45,116 bases of DNA from JAMXLO01 sp035569235 (GTDB lineage Bacteria; Pseudomonadota; Alphaproteobacteria; Acetobacterales; Acetobacteraceae). Numbering within the stretch: the first letter of the stretch is position 1; each line of letters starts with the position of its first letter. The position numbers and the translations under genes are program-made. The notes under the pieces were generated by a model. It saw nothing but the letters and a program-made list of their open reading frames with translations, was not told where the DNA came from and searched no databases. The stretch covers positions 1 through 45,116 of the forward strand of contig DATMND010000143.1 in the NCBI GenBank assembly GCA_035569235.1. Direction: 5' to 3'. This document shows positions 24,741 to 32,811 of this stretch, in pieces.

Positions 24741-25619
24741 TCAGTCGTAGAATTCCGGCGCCTTCTTCATGGCCTTGAACGTATCCGGATCATGCGCGGT
24801 GAAGAAATCGGCTTTCTCGGTTGCCATCTCGTAGCGGATCCACTCGTAGGCGCTGAGGATGCCGCTGGGCGAATAGGCCAGGCCGATGCTCGGCGGGAGG
24901 TTCTTCTCGACATTCTCCCTGAAGTAGACGTTGTCGCCGGTGAGGATCGTCGGGCCTTTGTTCTTCAGCCGGACCACCATCATCTGACTGCCCGGCGTGT
25001 GTCCGACCCAACGCTTCACGACGAGCGAGCCGTCGCCGAACAGGTCCAGATCGCCGTTCAGCTGAAGCATCTTGACCGCGTTCGGTTGGTCGGTGGCAGG
25101 CGAGCGCAGTGGCATCACGTCGCCAATGATGTAATTGGCGCCGGTGCCGATCTCGGGCCAGAACGCATTCTGGATCTCGGTCTTCTGCACCACAAAGGTG
25201 GAGTTCGGGAACTTCCCGACGTTGCCGGCATGATCGAGATGCAGGTGGCTGACCACGACATATTTGATGTCGTCCGGTTTGAGGCCGATCTTCTGCAATT
25301 GGGTATCGATCGCGACGTCCGGCGTGTTCACCGGCTTCAGCGCGTTGAACGCTGCGCCCCAGTAGGACGGGTCGGTGATGATCTTGTCATTGTTGCCGGT
25401 ATCAAAAAGCACGTTGCCCCGTGGATGCATCACAACGAAGAAGCCGACCGGCACCTGGATCTGTGGCGTCATCGGCGCGCCGTTTTGCAGGTAGCCCTTG
25501 CCGAGCGTCAGCGCGCCGGAACTGAAGGCATAGAGCTTTATCTCCTGTGCCTGTGCAGCACCACAAAACATGGCGCCCAGCAGGAGAACACTGAGCGCCG
25601 TTGCCGTCTTGCCTACCAT
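24741..25619 (-). CDS. secreted MBL-fold lactonase-like hydrolase
   Basis: Encodes 292 residues from the ATG at 25619, preceded by GGAGGGGG. A clear Sec signal peptide (ALSVLLLGAMFCGAAQA) is followed by an MBL fold with H125-L-H127-L-D129-H130, GHTPGSQMM and LTGDNVYF. This is the pattern of N-acyl-homoserine-lactonase-like enzymes, here exported to the periplasm. A longer frame to 25769 reads as unconserved Arg-rich sequence and is rejected. It is the first gene of the ABC/HupE-like operon. Confidence 0.87.
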   Translation of the reverse strand: MVGKTATALSVLLLGAMFCGAAQAQEIKLYAFSSGALTLGKGYLQNGAPMTPQIQVPVGFFVVMHPRGNVLFDTGNNDKIITDPSYWGAAFNALKPVNTPDVAIDTQLQKIGLKPDDIKYVVVSHLHLDHAGNVGKFPNSTFVVQKTEIQNAFWPEIGTGANYIIGDVMPLRSPATDQPNAVKMLQLNGDLDLFGDGSLVVKRWVGHTPGSQMMVVRLKNKGPTILTGDNVYFRENVEKNLPPSIGLAYSPSGILSAYEWIRYEMATEKADFFTAHDPDTFKAMKKAPEFYD

Positions 25620-25870
25620 TTTGGACCCCCTCCGGCGAAGCTTGTTACGCTCGCTGAATTCTGACGCTGTATCCTGCCACGGGCGCTTTCGGCGGTCCAC
25701 CGCCCGCCAGTTTGGCGCGCGATGGCCGACAATCGCCGATCGTCTGGCGCGACCACCGAGGCCACTCAAGAGTATGCGCCGCCGGCTGCGCGCGCTACAT
25801 TTGGCACGTCGATACGGCGGTGTTCAGCACCGCGGCCCGGTGCAACGAAACTAACAAGAGGAAATCAACA

Positions 25871-26266
25871 ATGGCTCTCACGCTCGAAGAAGCCAATCGC
25901 ATCATCGACGGGGCGGTGGCGAAGGCAAGGGAACTCAACATCCGGATCAGCGTCGCGGTGTGCGACGCCGGTGGCCGTCCGGTGGCGTTTCAGCGCATGG
26001 ACAACGCCATCTGGGCGAGCGCGTACGGCAGCCAGGGCAAGGCTGTCGCATCGGCTGCCTTCGGCCGTCCGAGCGGCGAGCTGTCCGAGCGGGCACACCT
26101 TCCCACTCCGGCAGGCATCGCCGCGGCGGAGGGCGGCCACATGATCATGGGACAGGGCGCTGTGCCGATACTGCGCAACGGTGTCATCGAGGGCGCGTGC
26201 GGTGTGGGTGGCGGCACCGCGCAGCAGGACGAGGACTGTGCCCGGCACGGGGTCGGGAAGCTGTAG
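25871..26266 (+). CDS. GlcG/HbpS-like heme-binding family protein
   Basis: Encodes 131 residues. The start MALTLEEANRIIDGAVAKA, the motif VAVCDAGGRPVAFQRMD and the C-terminal GVIEGACGVGGGTAQQDEDCA are those of the GlcG/HbpS family. Members bind heme or act near glycolate and diol oxidation genes; no single reaction can be assigned. AGAGGAAA stands upstream of the ATG. It is divergent from the MBL-fold gene (about 250 bp between starts, otherwise featureless) and 48 bp upstream of the LLM gene. Confidence 0.85.
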   Translation: MALTLEEANRIIDGAVAKARELNIRISVAVCDAGGRPVAFQRMDNAIWASAYGSQGKAVASAAFGRPSGELSERAHLPTPAGIAAAEGGHMIMGQGAVPILRNGVIEGACGVGGGTAQQDEDCARHGVGKL

Positions 26267-26314
26267 CAGCCCGCGAAGACCTGTCGCCGGCTGGGCAATG
26301 CAGCAGTTCGTCCG

Positions 26315-27316
26315 ATGACGCGACACCGCGTCGCCATCCGCGTTCCGGTCGGTTGGCCCCTGCCCGATCTTGCGGCGTTTGTTGCGCGCTGCGAGGACGC
26401 GGGCTTCGATGGCGTCGGCATTCACGACCACCCTTCCAGCGGCCGTGACGCCTATCTGGCACTGGCGCTCGCGGCGCGCTCGACAAATCGCCTGCAACTC
26501 TTCCCGGCCACCTCAAGTCCCGAGGTTCGGCATCCGCTGGTTCTCGCCTCGCTCGCCCACAGCCTGGAGGAAATTGCACCTGGACGCACATGCCTGACGG
26601 TGGCCCCCGGCTTCATATCGACGCGGAGCATCGGGAAGCCGCGTGCCGGTGTGGCGTTCATGCGCGAGGCGATTTGCAATATCCGTCGCCTGCTTGCCGG
26701 CGAAGAGGTCGCGTTCGGTTCAACATGCATCAAGATCAGGAATCGCAGCACAACGCCGACGCCGGTCTATCTGCTCGCTGCCGGTTCCCGCATGATCGAA
26801 CTCGCGGGCGAGGTGGCTGATGGCGCATTCCTGATGGTCGGTCTGCATGCAGCGCCCATCCGTAGTGCCTTGCAGCACCTTGAGGAAGGAGCGCGACGGA
26901 CCGGCCGCTCCCTCGCCGACTTCCCGGTGGTGTTCGTGGTTACGCTCGGTCTGGGACCCGATACCGAGGTTGGCGCGCGATGGGTGCGGAGTTGGTTCGC
27001 GCCGGGCCAGCCCTTCCTTGCCTATCCAAGCATCGCGAATCTTCGCTGGCTGCGTGAAGCTGGGTTCGATATTGCGGACATGCACGATCCTGCTGCCATT
27101 TCGGAGGATCGTGCACGTGACATTGCCGATGCGTTCGGCTTGTTCGGCTCGCCGGAACGCTGCGCCGATCGCCTGCTGCGTGCGCGTCAGGAGGCGGGCG
27201 TCGGGGATGTGTTCCTGTTCCCCGCACATGACCTTGCCGGCGGCTATAACATGCCGGAGGTCGAGATTGACGCTTTCGAGCGCATCATTGGCCCGCGGCT
27301 CGCAGCGTCGCGTTGA
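26315..27316 (+). CDS. LLM-class flavin-dependent oxidoreductase
   Basis: Encodes 333 residues with the luciferase-like monooxygenase TIM-barrel pattern: FVARCEDAGFDGVGIHDHP near the start, LALAARSTNRLQLFPATSS, RTCLTVAPG and late FGSPERCADRLLRARQEAGV. Such enzymes use FMN or F420. Neighbours on the same strand are a GlcG-like gene and an NMT1/THI5-like protein only 21 bp further to its likely ATG, a layout seen in small-molecule uptake and oxidation clusters. Substrate unknown. Confidence 0.87.
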   Translation: MTRHRVAIRVPVGWPLPDLAAFVARCEDAGFDGVGIHDHPSSGRDAYLALALAARSTNRLQLFPATSSPEVRHPLVLASLAHSLEEIAPGRTCLTVAPGFISTRSIGKPRAGVAFMREAICNIRRLLAGEEVAFGSTCIKIRNRSTTPTPVYLLAAGSRMIELAGEVADGAFLMVGLHAAPIRSALQHLEEGARRTGRSLADFPVVFVVTLGLGPDTEVGARWVRSWFAPGQPFLAYPSIANLRWLREAGFDIADMHDPAAISEDRARDIADAFGLFGSPERCADRLLRARQEAGVGDVFLFPAHDLAGGYNMPEVEIDAFERIIGPRLAASR

Positions 27317-27337
27317 TCAGTGGTGGTGCGAACGGCG

Positions 27338-28267
27338 ATGAAACTGGCAATACCGGATCTGATCTCCAACTCGTATTTTCCGGCGCTGGCGGCAGCCGAG
27401 CTCGGGTTCTTCGCGCGCGAGGGCATCGACGTTTCAGCCGAACTTATCTTCCCGGTCGATCGCGCCTACGCCGCGCTGCGCGACGGCGAGGTCGACTTTG
27501 TCGGTGGCGCCGCGCATGGCGCGCTGGCCGCCTTTCCCTCATGGCGCGGCGTCAGACTGCTCGGCGCGCTGTCACAACGGATGTATTGGTTCCTGGTGAT
27601 GCGCGCCGAACTCGGGATCGCCCGCGGCGATCTGGCCGCGCTCAAGGGCAGACGCATCGGCGCGGCACCCTGGGTCGAGATGGGACTGCGCCGCCTGCTC
27701 GTCGCATCCGGGCTGGACCCCGGGCGCGATCGCATCGAGATCGCACCGGTGCCCGGAGCAACCGGGTCCAGCGTCAATTTCGGGCTGACCGCAGCCGAGG
27801 CACTCGCGGCAGGCAAGATCGACGGGTTCTGGGCCAACGGCATGGCGACCGAGTTGGCGGTGACCACAGGCGTCGGCTCCATCGTCCTTGACGTTCGCCG
27901 CGGCGACGGGCCCGCCGGTTGCTTCGACTACACAATGCCGGTGCTTGCGACGACCGAGCGGCTGATCGAACGTTCGCCGGAAAGCGCAGCCGCGGCGGTG
28001 CGTGCGCTGGTTGCGACGCAGACTGCCCTGAAGCACGACGTTTCGCGTGCCACCGAAGTCGGCCGTAAGCGATTTCCGCCGCGCGAGGCGGAACTGATCG
28101 CCGGGATCGTGCGCCGCGACCTGCCATTCTACAGCGCCTCGATCAGCGAGGCTTCGGTCATCGCGATCAACGCATTCTGCCGAGATGTCGGTGTGCTCGA
28201 CGGCGACGTGTCATATGATCGCATCGTTGCACTGCAATTCCGCCAATTCTGGTGCGAGAAAGGTTGA
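27338..28267 (+). CDS. NMT1/THI5-like substrate-binding-type protein without signal peptide
   Basis: Encodes 309 residues. MKLAIPDLISNSYFPALAAAELGFF is the type II periplasmic-binding-fold start seen in SsuA/TauA and NMT1/THI5 proteins, followed by LRDGEVDFVGGAAH and LKGRRIGAAPW. A GTG at 27320 would add six residues. No signal peptide is seen and no ABC permease or ATPase is adjacent. It may be a cytosolic binding or catalytic protein, or depend on a transporter elsewhere. The Cys-rich motif of yeast THI5 is not present. Confidence 0.8.
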   Translation: MKLAIPDLISNSYFPALAAAELGFFAREGIDVSAELIFPVDRAYAALRDGEVDFVGGAAHGALAAFPSWRGVRLLGALSQRMYWFLVMRAELGIARGDLAALKGRRIGAAPWVEMGLRRLLVASGLDPGRDRIEIAPVPGATGSSVNFGLTAAEALAAGKIDGFWANGMATELAVTTGVGSIVLDVRRGDGPAGCFDYTMPVLATTERLIERSPESAAAAVRALVATQTALKHDVSRATEVGRKRFPPREAELIAGIVRRDLPFYSASISEASVIAINAFCRDVGVLDGDVSYDRIVALQFRQFWCEKG

Positions 28268-28340
28268 TGAGGCGGGCCTGGGCCCGTGGCGCCGACATGG
28301 TCTGATGCGGCATGACAGTGGACTTCGCGCATCAAGGGAT

Positions 28341-28625
28341 GACAAAATCTACTTCCATCCGCAATTCGACGACAACAACAGCCGCCGCGTCTTTGGTTAT
28401 GCGCGTAACGGCGGCAGCGCAGTAGGAAGTTCCGGGCAGGTGATCGTGCTTGCAAACATGGGCGCGGAAAAATTCCCGGTCTATGGAATTCCAGGATGGC
28501 CATGGGGAGCAACAGCGCTTACCGCGATTGGAAATCCAGGCGCAGCAGCTCCGGTGTACAACTCGGGGACCAACACACTCACGTTGGCGTTGGATGCTTT
28601 CCAGGTGCGGGTGTTTACTTGCTAG
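28341..28625 (+). pseudogene. C-terminal remnant of an alpha-amylase-type glycoside hydrolase
   Basis: An open frame ending at TAG 28623-28625 reads IYFHPQFDDNNSRRVFGYAR, GQVIVLANMGAEKFPVYGIP and NTLTLALDAFQVRVFTC. This is the all-beta C-terminal domain found after the catalytic barrel of alpha-amylase-like GH13 enzymes. No catalytic domain precedes it; upstream is the unrelated NMT1-like gene. The beginning of homology is near 28341; the piece between 28268 and 28340 is unassigned. The stop overlaps the end of alkB by four bases. It is a decayed 3' end, not a working gene. Confidence 0.65.
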
Positions 28626-29266
28626 AAGCCTGGCGGACCTAGTAGCGATTGGGCTGATTTACCTTGTTTGCGGGGCTGGTGCCCTTTGACGGAAAGGCTG
28701 CGGAAGGTGATCGACCAGCGTGTCACGTCCATCTCGGCGATACTGTGCTCCCATTCATGCCGCACCTCGCCGGTCAGATGGTAGATCGAGCGCGGCGTCA
28801 GCATCGCTGATGCCCGATCGAAGCCGCCGGGCCTGCTCCGCCGGAAACGCATCGTCGCCGGAGCACCGAGCGAGATGCCAAGGACATGCTCGAAGACCGG
28901 CCGGTCCCGGTGCCAGCCTATCCCGGCCCCCGGATCGTAACGGATCAACAGTGCCTGAACGAGGTCATGTGGCTCCAGTCGGGCGAATCGCGCAGCCTTA
29001 TCACGCAGCGGCAACAGCCAATCAGGGATCGGATCGACGGGACCGAAGCTTGCATTGTCGAAGTCGTAGTGCCAGCCAAAGGAGGCGGTCAGGCGCTTTC
29101 CGTGCCATCCGTGAAATCGGAAGGGCGCCAGTTCAATCCCCGCGATGCACGAGATCAGCGCCTGTTCCTCGCTCGTCGTCACGATGGCCTCCGCCTGCGT
29201 CAGACCCGCAGGACGAGGCGGTTCGAAAAAATCGGATTGCGCCGCAGACAACTTCGACTTCGTCAT
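28622..29266 (-). CDS. alkB: AlkB-like 2-oxoglutarate/Fe(II) dioxygenase
   Basis: Encodes 214 residues. The iron ligands are H119-x-D121 (GIGWHRDRP) and H174 (EWEHSI); the 2-oxoglutarate arginines sit in RWSITFR (R183 and R189), where the classical RxNxTxR has Ser for Asn, as in many bacterial relatives. FRFHGWHGKR and SFGWHYDFDNASF match the nucleotide-recognition lid. AlkB removes alkyl lesions from DNA or RNA. It diverges from dinB across a 126-bp gap that holds a LexA box, so both may respond to DNA damage. Confidence 0.9.
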   Translation of the reverse strand: MTKSKLSAAQSDFFEPPRPAGLTQAEAIVTTSEEQALISCIAGIELAPFRFHGWHGKRLTASFGWHYDFDNASFGPVDPIPDWLLPLRDKAARFARLEPHDLVQALLIRYDPGAGIGWHRDRPVFEHVLGISLGAPATMRFRRSRPGGFDRASAMLTPRSIYHLTGEVRHEWEHSIAEMDVTRWSITFRSLSVKGHQPRKQGKSAQSLLGPPGF

Positions 29267-29356
29267 TGGATTCCAAATTCAGACCCGGTGCGCGGAAGCC
29301 GGCCACCGACATCGCGGAGCAATATGGCTCGACCTCCTCTGGCCGGATGCGCCAGA

Positions 29357-29371
29357 GTTCTCTTTCTGTTC
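29357..29371 (+). promoter_or_regulatory. LexA (SOS) box, alphaproteobacterial type
   Basis: GTTC-TCTTTCT-GTTC fits exactly the GTTC-N7-GTTC direct repeat bound by LexA in Alphaproteobacteria. It ends 21 bases before the dinB ATG and about 90 bases from the alkB start. Confidence 0.87.
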
Positions 29372-29392
29372 GCGGCCTGATATGGTCACGTC

Positions 29393-30550
29393 ATGCCGCT
29401 GCGCAAGATCATCCACGTCGACATGGACGCCTTCTATGCGTCGGTCGAGCAGCGCGACAATCCGGAGCTTCGGGGCCGTCCCGTCGCGGTCGGTCACAGC
29501 GGCAAGCGCGGTGTGGTGGCCGCGGCGAGCTATGAGGCGCGCGCGTTCGGCGTCCGCTCCGCCATGCCGTCCACCACCGCCATGCGACAGTGCGCGGAGC
29601 TGGTGTTCGTGCCGCCGCGCTTCGACGTCTACCGTGCCGTCTCGCGCCAGATTCATACCATCCTCGTGGAATACACACTGCTCATTGAACCGCTGGCGCT
29701 CGATGAGGCCTATCTCGATGTGACGGAGAACCGTCGAGGCCTGCCAACCGCCTCCGCAACCGCAAAGGCGATTCGCGCGCGCATTCTCGAAGAGACCGGT
29801 CTGACCGCTTCGGCGGGTGTCTCCTACAACAAATTCCTCGCCAAGCTCGCGTCCGGTCAGCGCAAGCCGAACGGCCAGTTCGTCATCACCCCTGAGATGG
29901 GCCCGGCCTTCATCGCGTCATTGCCGGTCGCCAGGTTTCACGGGGTCGGACCCGTCACCGCGGCAAAGATGCAGCGGCTCGGGATCGAGACGGGCGCAGA
30001 TCTGCGGGCGAAGTCGTTCGCCTTTCTGCAGCAGCATTTTGGCAAATCGGCTGCCTGGTATCTCGGGATTGCGAACGGCGAAGACGACCGGCCCGTCGTT
30101 GCTGACCGTCCGCGCAAATCCTCAGGCTCTGAAACCACCTTCGAACGCGACCTGACCGCATCTGCCGAAATCGTGTCTGGGATCGAGGCGATGGCCGATG
30201 ATGTATGGGCCTGGTGCGAAAAGGCGAGAGCCTTCGGCCGGACCGTGACGGTGAAGGTGAAGTTCGCCGACTTCCGCCAGGTCACCCGAAGCCGCAGCTT
30301 CTCGACGGCGATCGCACATCACGATCTCCTGCGCCAGGCAAGCGTCGAACTCGTCCGCACGCTGCTGCCGACCGCCAAAGGCATTCGGCTGCTCGGTGTC
30401 ACCGTATCGAATTTCGACCGGGAGCCGGCCAGTGCCGCCGATGCGCTTCCGCTGTTTGGTGTCGGCGAGGCGATCGTGTCTCAACCGGACGCCGATCCGG
30501 GCGTCGCAGCGACGGTTCCAAGGCCGGAGCCTTATCAAGGAACAGGGTGA
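29393..30550 (+). CDS. dinB: DNA polymerase IV (Y-family translesion polymerase)
   Basis: Encodes 385 residues. Catalytic acids are D10 in HVDMDAFYASVE and D104-E105 in LALDEAYLDV. SYEARAFGVRSAMP is the fingers motif, with the helix-hairpin-helix region near 180-200 and the little finger domain from about 240. LPLF close to the C-terminus is a likely sliding-clamp-binding motif. It copies past damaged bases with low fidelity. A LexA box lies 21 bases upstream, so SOS control is expected. imuA, imuB and dnaE2 are not in the window. Confidence 0.95.
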   Translation: MPLRKIIHVDMDAFYASVEQRDNPELRGRPVAVGHSGKRGVVAAASYEARAFGVRSAMPSTTAMRQCAELVFVPPRFDVYRAVSRQIHTILVEYTLLIEPLALDEAYLDVTENRRGLPTASATAKAIRARILEETGLTASAGVSYNKFLAKLASGQRKPNGQFVITPEMGPAFIASLPVARFHGVGPVTAAKMQRLGIETGADLRAKSFAFLQQHFGKSAAWYLGIANGEDDRPVVADRPRKSSGSETTFERDLTASAEIVSGIEAMADDVWAWCEKARAFGRTVTVKVKFADFRQVTRSRSFSTAIAHHDLLRQASVELVRTLLPTAKGIRLLGVTVSNFDREPASAADALPLFGVGEAIVSQPDADPGVAATVPRPEPYQGTG

Positions 30551-30708
30551 GCGGCGTGAACGTAGCGGCGATCGGATGCATCATCCCGCGCAGCACCATG
30601 GCACCCGATTCCTGATCGACCATCTGGGAAGGTCGCTCGTTTTTCGCCATATCGTGGACATGCATTTGCCCCAGCGCCCTGCCCATCCTCTCCCTCGGAG
30701 GGCAAAAA

Positions 30709-30865
30709 ATGCGCATCAACATGGTTGGATTTGCTGTCGTTGGCTTGCTGGCAGTGGGAGTTGGGACTCCAGGCGCAGCATCGCGGATGGGAAGAACATC
30801 ATCGGTGGGAAGAGAGCAATCGTCACTCCTCACCTCCGCCGCCGTTTAGCTATCAGCACCCTTGA
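30709..30865 (+). pseudogene. small secreted His/Trp-rich protein, probably frameshifted
   Basis: An ATG with GGAGG seven to eight bases upstream opens a signal peptide (MRINMVGFAVVGLLAVGVG). In this frame the protein ends at 30849 with unremarkable sequence (46 residues). One base further along, at about 30773, the other frame reads AQHRGWEEHHRWEE and runs to a stop at 30865, 12 bases before the next gene. His/Trp/Glu-rich secreted proteins of this type are common in related bacteria. A single surplus base near 30765-30775 would join them. Read as a frameshift or sequencing error. Confidence 0.5.
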
Positions 30866-30877
30866 AGGTAGAGAACC

Positions 30878-30997
30878 ATGCGTATCAAGATCATCGCGGC
30901 AGTCATGCTGCTGGTCACTGGCGGATTGCTCTGTGGGTGCGTCATCGAGCCCATCGGCTATGGCTGGCACCATCCCTACTACCACGATCGCTACTGA
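30878..30997 (+). CDS. 39-residue lipoprotein
   Basis: Starts MRIKIIAAVMLLVTGGLL and reaches a lipobox-like LLCGC (residues 17-21); the mature part is only about 19 residues, rich in His and Tyr (GYGWHHPYYHDRY). GAAGG lies about a dozen bases upstream. It follows the frameshifted small secreted gene by 12 bp and resembles its partner in composition. The size is too small for a known family. Confidence 0.55.
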   Translation: MRIKIIAAVMLLVTGGLLCGCVIEPIGYGWHHPYYHDRY

Positions 30998-31049
30998 GGG
31001 AGGACATCGCAGAACGGAGGGACCAGCTACAATCTGCCGTCGCTGGGCG

Positions 31050-31970
31050 CTATACGACCAGCCTGATCTTCTTGCCTGTTGCGGGTTCGCGCGGCAGTCC
31101 CTCCGTCTCGTTGAACGATCCCCACATATCGCCATTGTAGCCTTCCAGCGAGAACTGGCGCGGGCGGTAAGTGGCCTCCTGTTCAGGCATAATGTGCTTC
31201 ACCCCGACCGAGTACTCGTACACCATGCCGTCCGGCCCCTCGAAGTACACCATCATGGCGGTGGAAATGGGATGCCGTCCGGGGCCATAGACGATCTTCA
31301 CGCCCTGCTGCTTCAGCCAGTAGTAGGATCGCATCACATCGTCGATGTCCTCGACCTGGTGATTGATGTGCTGGATTCCTGGGCGCGACGACGGCATCAG
31401 CACCACCGTATGATGCACGGTGCCGATGCGCAGGAACGGCGCGTCACCAAGCCAGTCCGAAACACGGGCGTTGATCAACCGGGTCCAGAACTCGGTATCT
31501 CGTTTGGTATCAGTACTGAACAACGCGACATGGCTGAAGTTGGTGATCCCGACGTCGCGCGCCGGAAAGAAACGCGTGCCGCTGTTATATGGCCGCGCCA
31601 GTATCTCCAGCTTATTTCCGCTTGGATCGGATGATGCGATGAACGCCTGGGTGCGCCGGCTGTCGCACTCCTGGCGCGTACCGAAATGAACCGGCCGCCC
31701 AGCTTTTTCCAGTGCTGCACCGACAGCGTCCAGATCGCCAGGATCAAGGAGTTCCAGGCCGATTGTCTGATCCGACGGGTCGCCTTCGAAATACACGAGT
31801 GTATGATCGCGTGTGTCGCCTCGAATCTCCGACTTGTCGCTGCGGAAATAGGCCGCATTGCCTTCCCGTGCGACCAGTTGCAGCCCGACAACGTTGGTTG
31901 CGAACTTGATCGCGGAGTCAAGGTCTTGCGTCCCTAGCCGCGCATATCGGATATCGTGCAAATTGATCAT
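31050..31970 (-). CDS. type I extradiol dioxygenase-like VOC protein
   Basis: Encodes 306 residues from the ATG at 31970; an in-frame start at 32000 adds ten unconserved residues. Two VOC modules: about 5-128 (RLGTQDLDSAIKFATNVVGL) and about 142-260. Metal ligands fit the 2-His-1-Glu pattern of catechol 2,3-dioxygenase-like enzymes: H147 (NFSHVALF), H201 or H204 (GIQHINHQ) and E252 (MVYEYSVG). This is a different superfamily from the LigB-type enzyme at 6508-7446. The substrate is not readable. Confidence 0.87.
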   Translation of the reverse strand: MINLHDIRYARLGTQDLDSAIKFATNVVGLQLVAREGNAAYFRSDKSEIRGDTRDHTLVYFEGDPSDQTIGLELLDPGDLDAVGAALEKAGRPVHFGTRQECDSRRTQAFIASSDPSGNKLEILARPYNSGTRFFPARDVGITNFSHVALFSTDTKRDTEFWTRLINARVSDWLGDAPFLRIGTVHHTVVLMPSSRPGIQHINHQVEDIDDVMRSYYWLKQQGVKIVYGPGRHPISTAMMVYFEGPDGMVYEYSVGVKHIMPEQEATYRPRQFSLEGYNGDMWGSFNETEGLPREPATGKKIRLVV

Positions 31971-32181
31971 CTCGCTGTCCCTTCGTGATCGCGTCGCCAC
32001 GCACCTGCCCGATTCCAGGTAATGCTCCAGGTCACTCGACGAGGTCGAATTTGTGCCTAGGGGATGCTAACCCAGATGCGGATCGGGCACAAAGGTTTGC
32101 TCGGCGCGCGCGGCAGGACTTGACGCGACATCGATCAGGTGAGCTACGACGCGGCTAGTCATGTTCGAGGAGAGTGAGCCC

Positions 32182-32433
32182 ATGACCGAGACGCTGGACG
32201 ACCGTATTCGCGAGCGCGCCTATCACATCTGGGAAGCCAGTGGTCGGCCGCCCGGCCGCGATGAGGAGTTCTGGCAGCGAGCGTGTGAGATGGTTGCCAC
32301 CAGTGGCGAGCAGCCGAGTTCCGGGGTGCAGCGGCGTCAGCAAAAGCAGCCGCAACCGCCCCAGACGCCGCGCAATCGTGGCCGCCGGAAATCACCTCTG
32401 GCGTCATCAGGGGCATCGGCTCCAGCCGGCTGA
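32182..32433 (+). CDS. DUF2934 domain protein
   Basis: Encodes 83 residues. RIRERAYHIWEASGRPPGRDEEFW (about residues 7-30) is the DUF2934 core; a basic Gln/Arg/Ser-rich tail follows. GGAGA precedes the ATG at 32182; an upstream start at 32161 is less well placed. The domain is widespread in Alphaproteobacteria with no known function. The gap to the VOC gene start (31971-32181) is otherwise empty. Confidence 0.82.
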   Translation: MTETLDDRIRERAYHIWEASGRPPGRDEEFWQRACEMVATSGEQPSSGVQRRQQKQPQPPQTPRNRGRRKSPLASSGASAPAG

Positions 32434-32554
32434 CCGTGAGCGTGCGGAGGGAGCAACACCCCGGTCCATGCAATGAAACTCGAAGTCACCATCCGGACAA
32501 CCTGCTGAAATAAGTTACCGCCAACACTGGTTCTACACAGCGTTGGAGGGCATC

Positions 32555-32764
32555 GTGTGCGCGGGATCAGACGACGAGGCAGGTTTGAACGGCTTGCTGC
32601 GGGACCCACTCATCCGGCTGGTAATGGATAGCGACGGCGTGACCGAACAGGCCATGATCGCTCTTGTGGAGCAAGTGCGCCGGTCCCTGGCCGTGCGTGA
32701 ACGACAAATGAGCCCGGTGCATAAAGATTGTTCAGGTCGGCTGCGTCGCCGGCCAGGCAGGTGA
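32555..32764 (+). CDS. small hypothetical protein
   Basis: Encodes 69 residues from a GTG with an excellent GGAGG five bases upstream; a TTG at 32543 would lie before that site. The central stretch LLRDPLIRLVMDSDGVTEQAMIALVEQVRRSL looks like a conserved helical module found in small alphaproteobacterial proteins, spread here over residues about 19-50. The Arg-rich tail is unconserved. No function is known. Confidence 0.5.
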   Translation: MCAGSDDEAGLNGLLRDPLIRLVMDSDGVTEQAMIALVEQVRRSLAVRERQMSPVHKDCSGRLRRRPGR

Positions 32765-32811
32765 CGTGCCCAAAGGGATTTCAACGTTCGGTGGGAGCGC
32801 CGAATTGCTAC

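Noticed and set aside
30399..30833. A 144-codon minus-strand frame over the dinB 3' end
   Set aside because: It overlaps the coding end of dinB antisense and the small secreted gene; no domain or ribosome-binding site.
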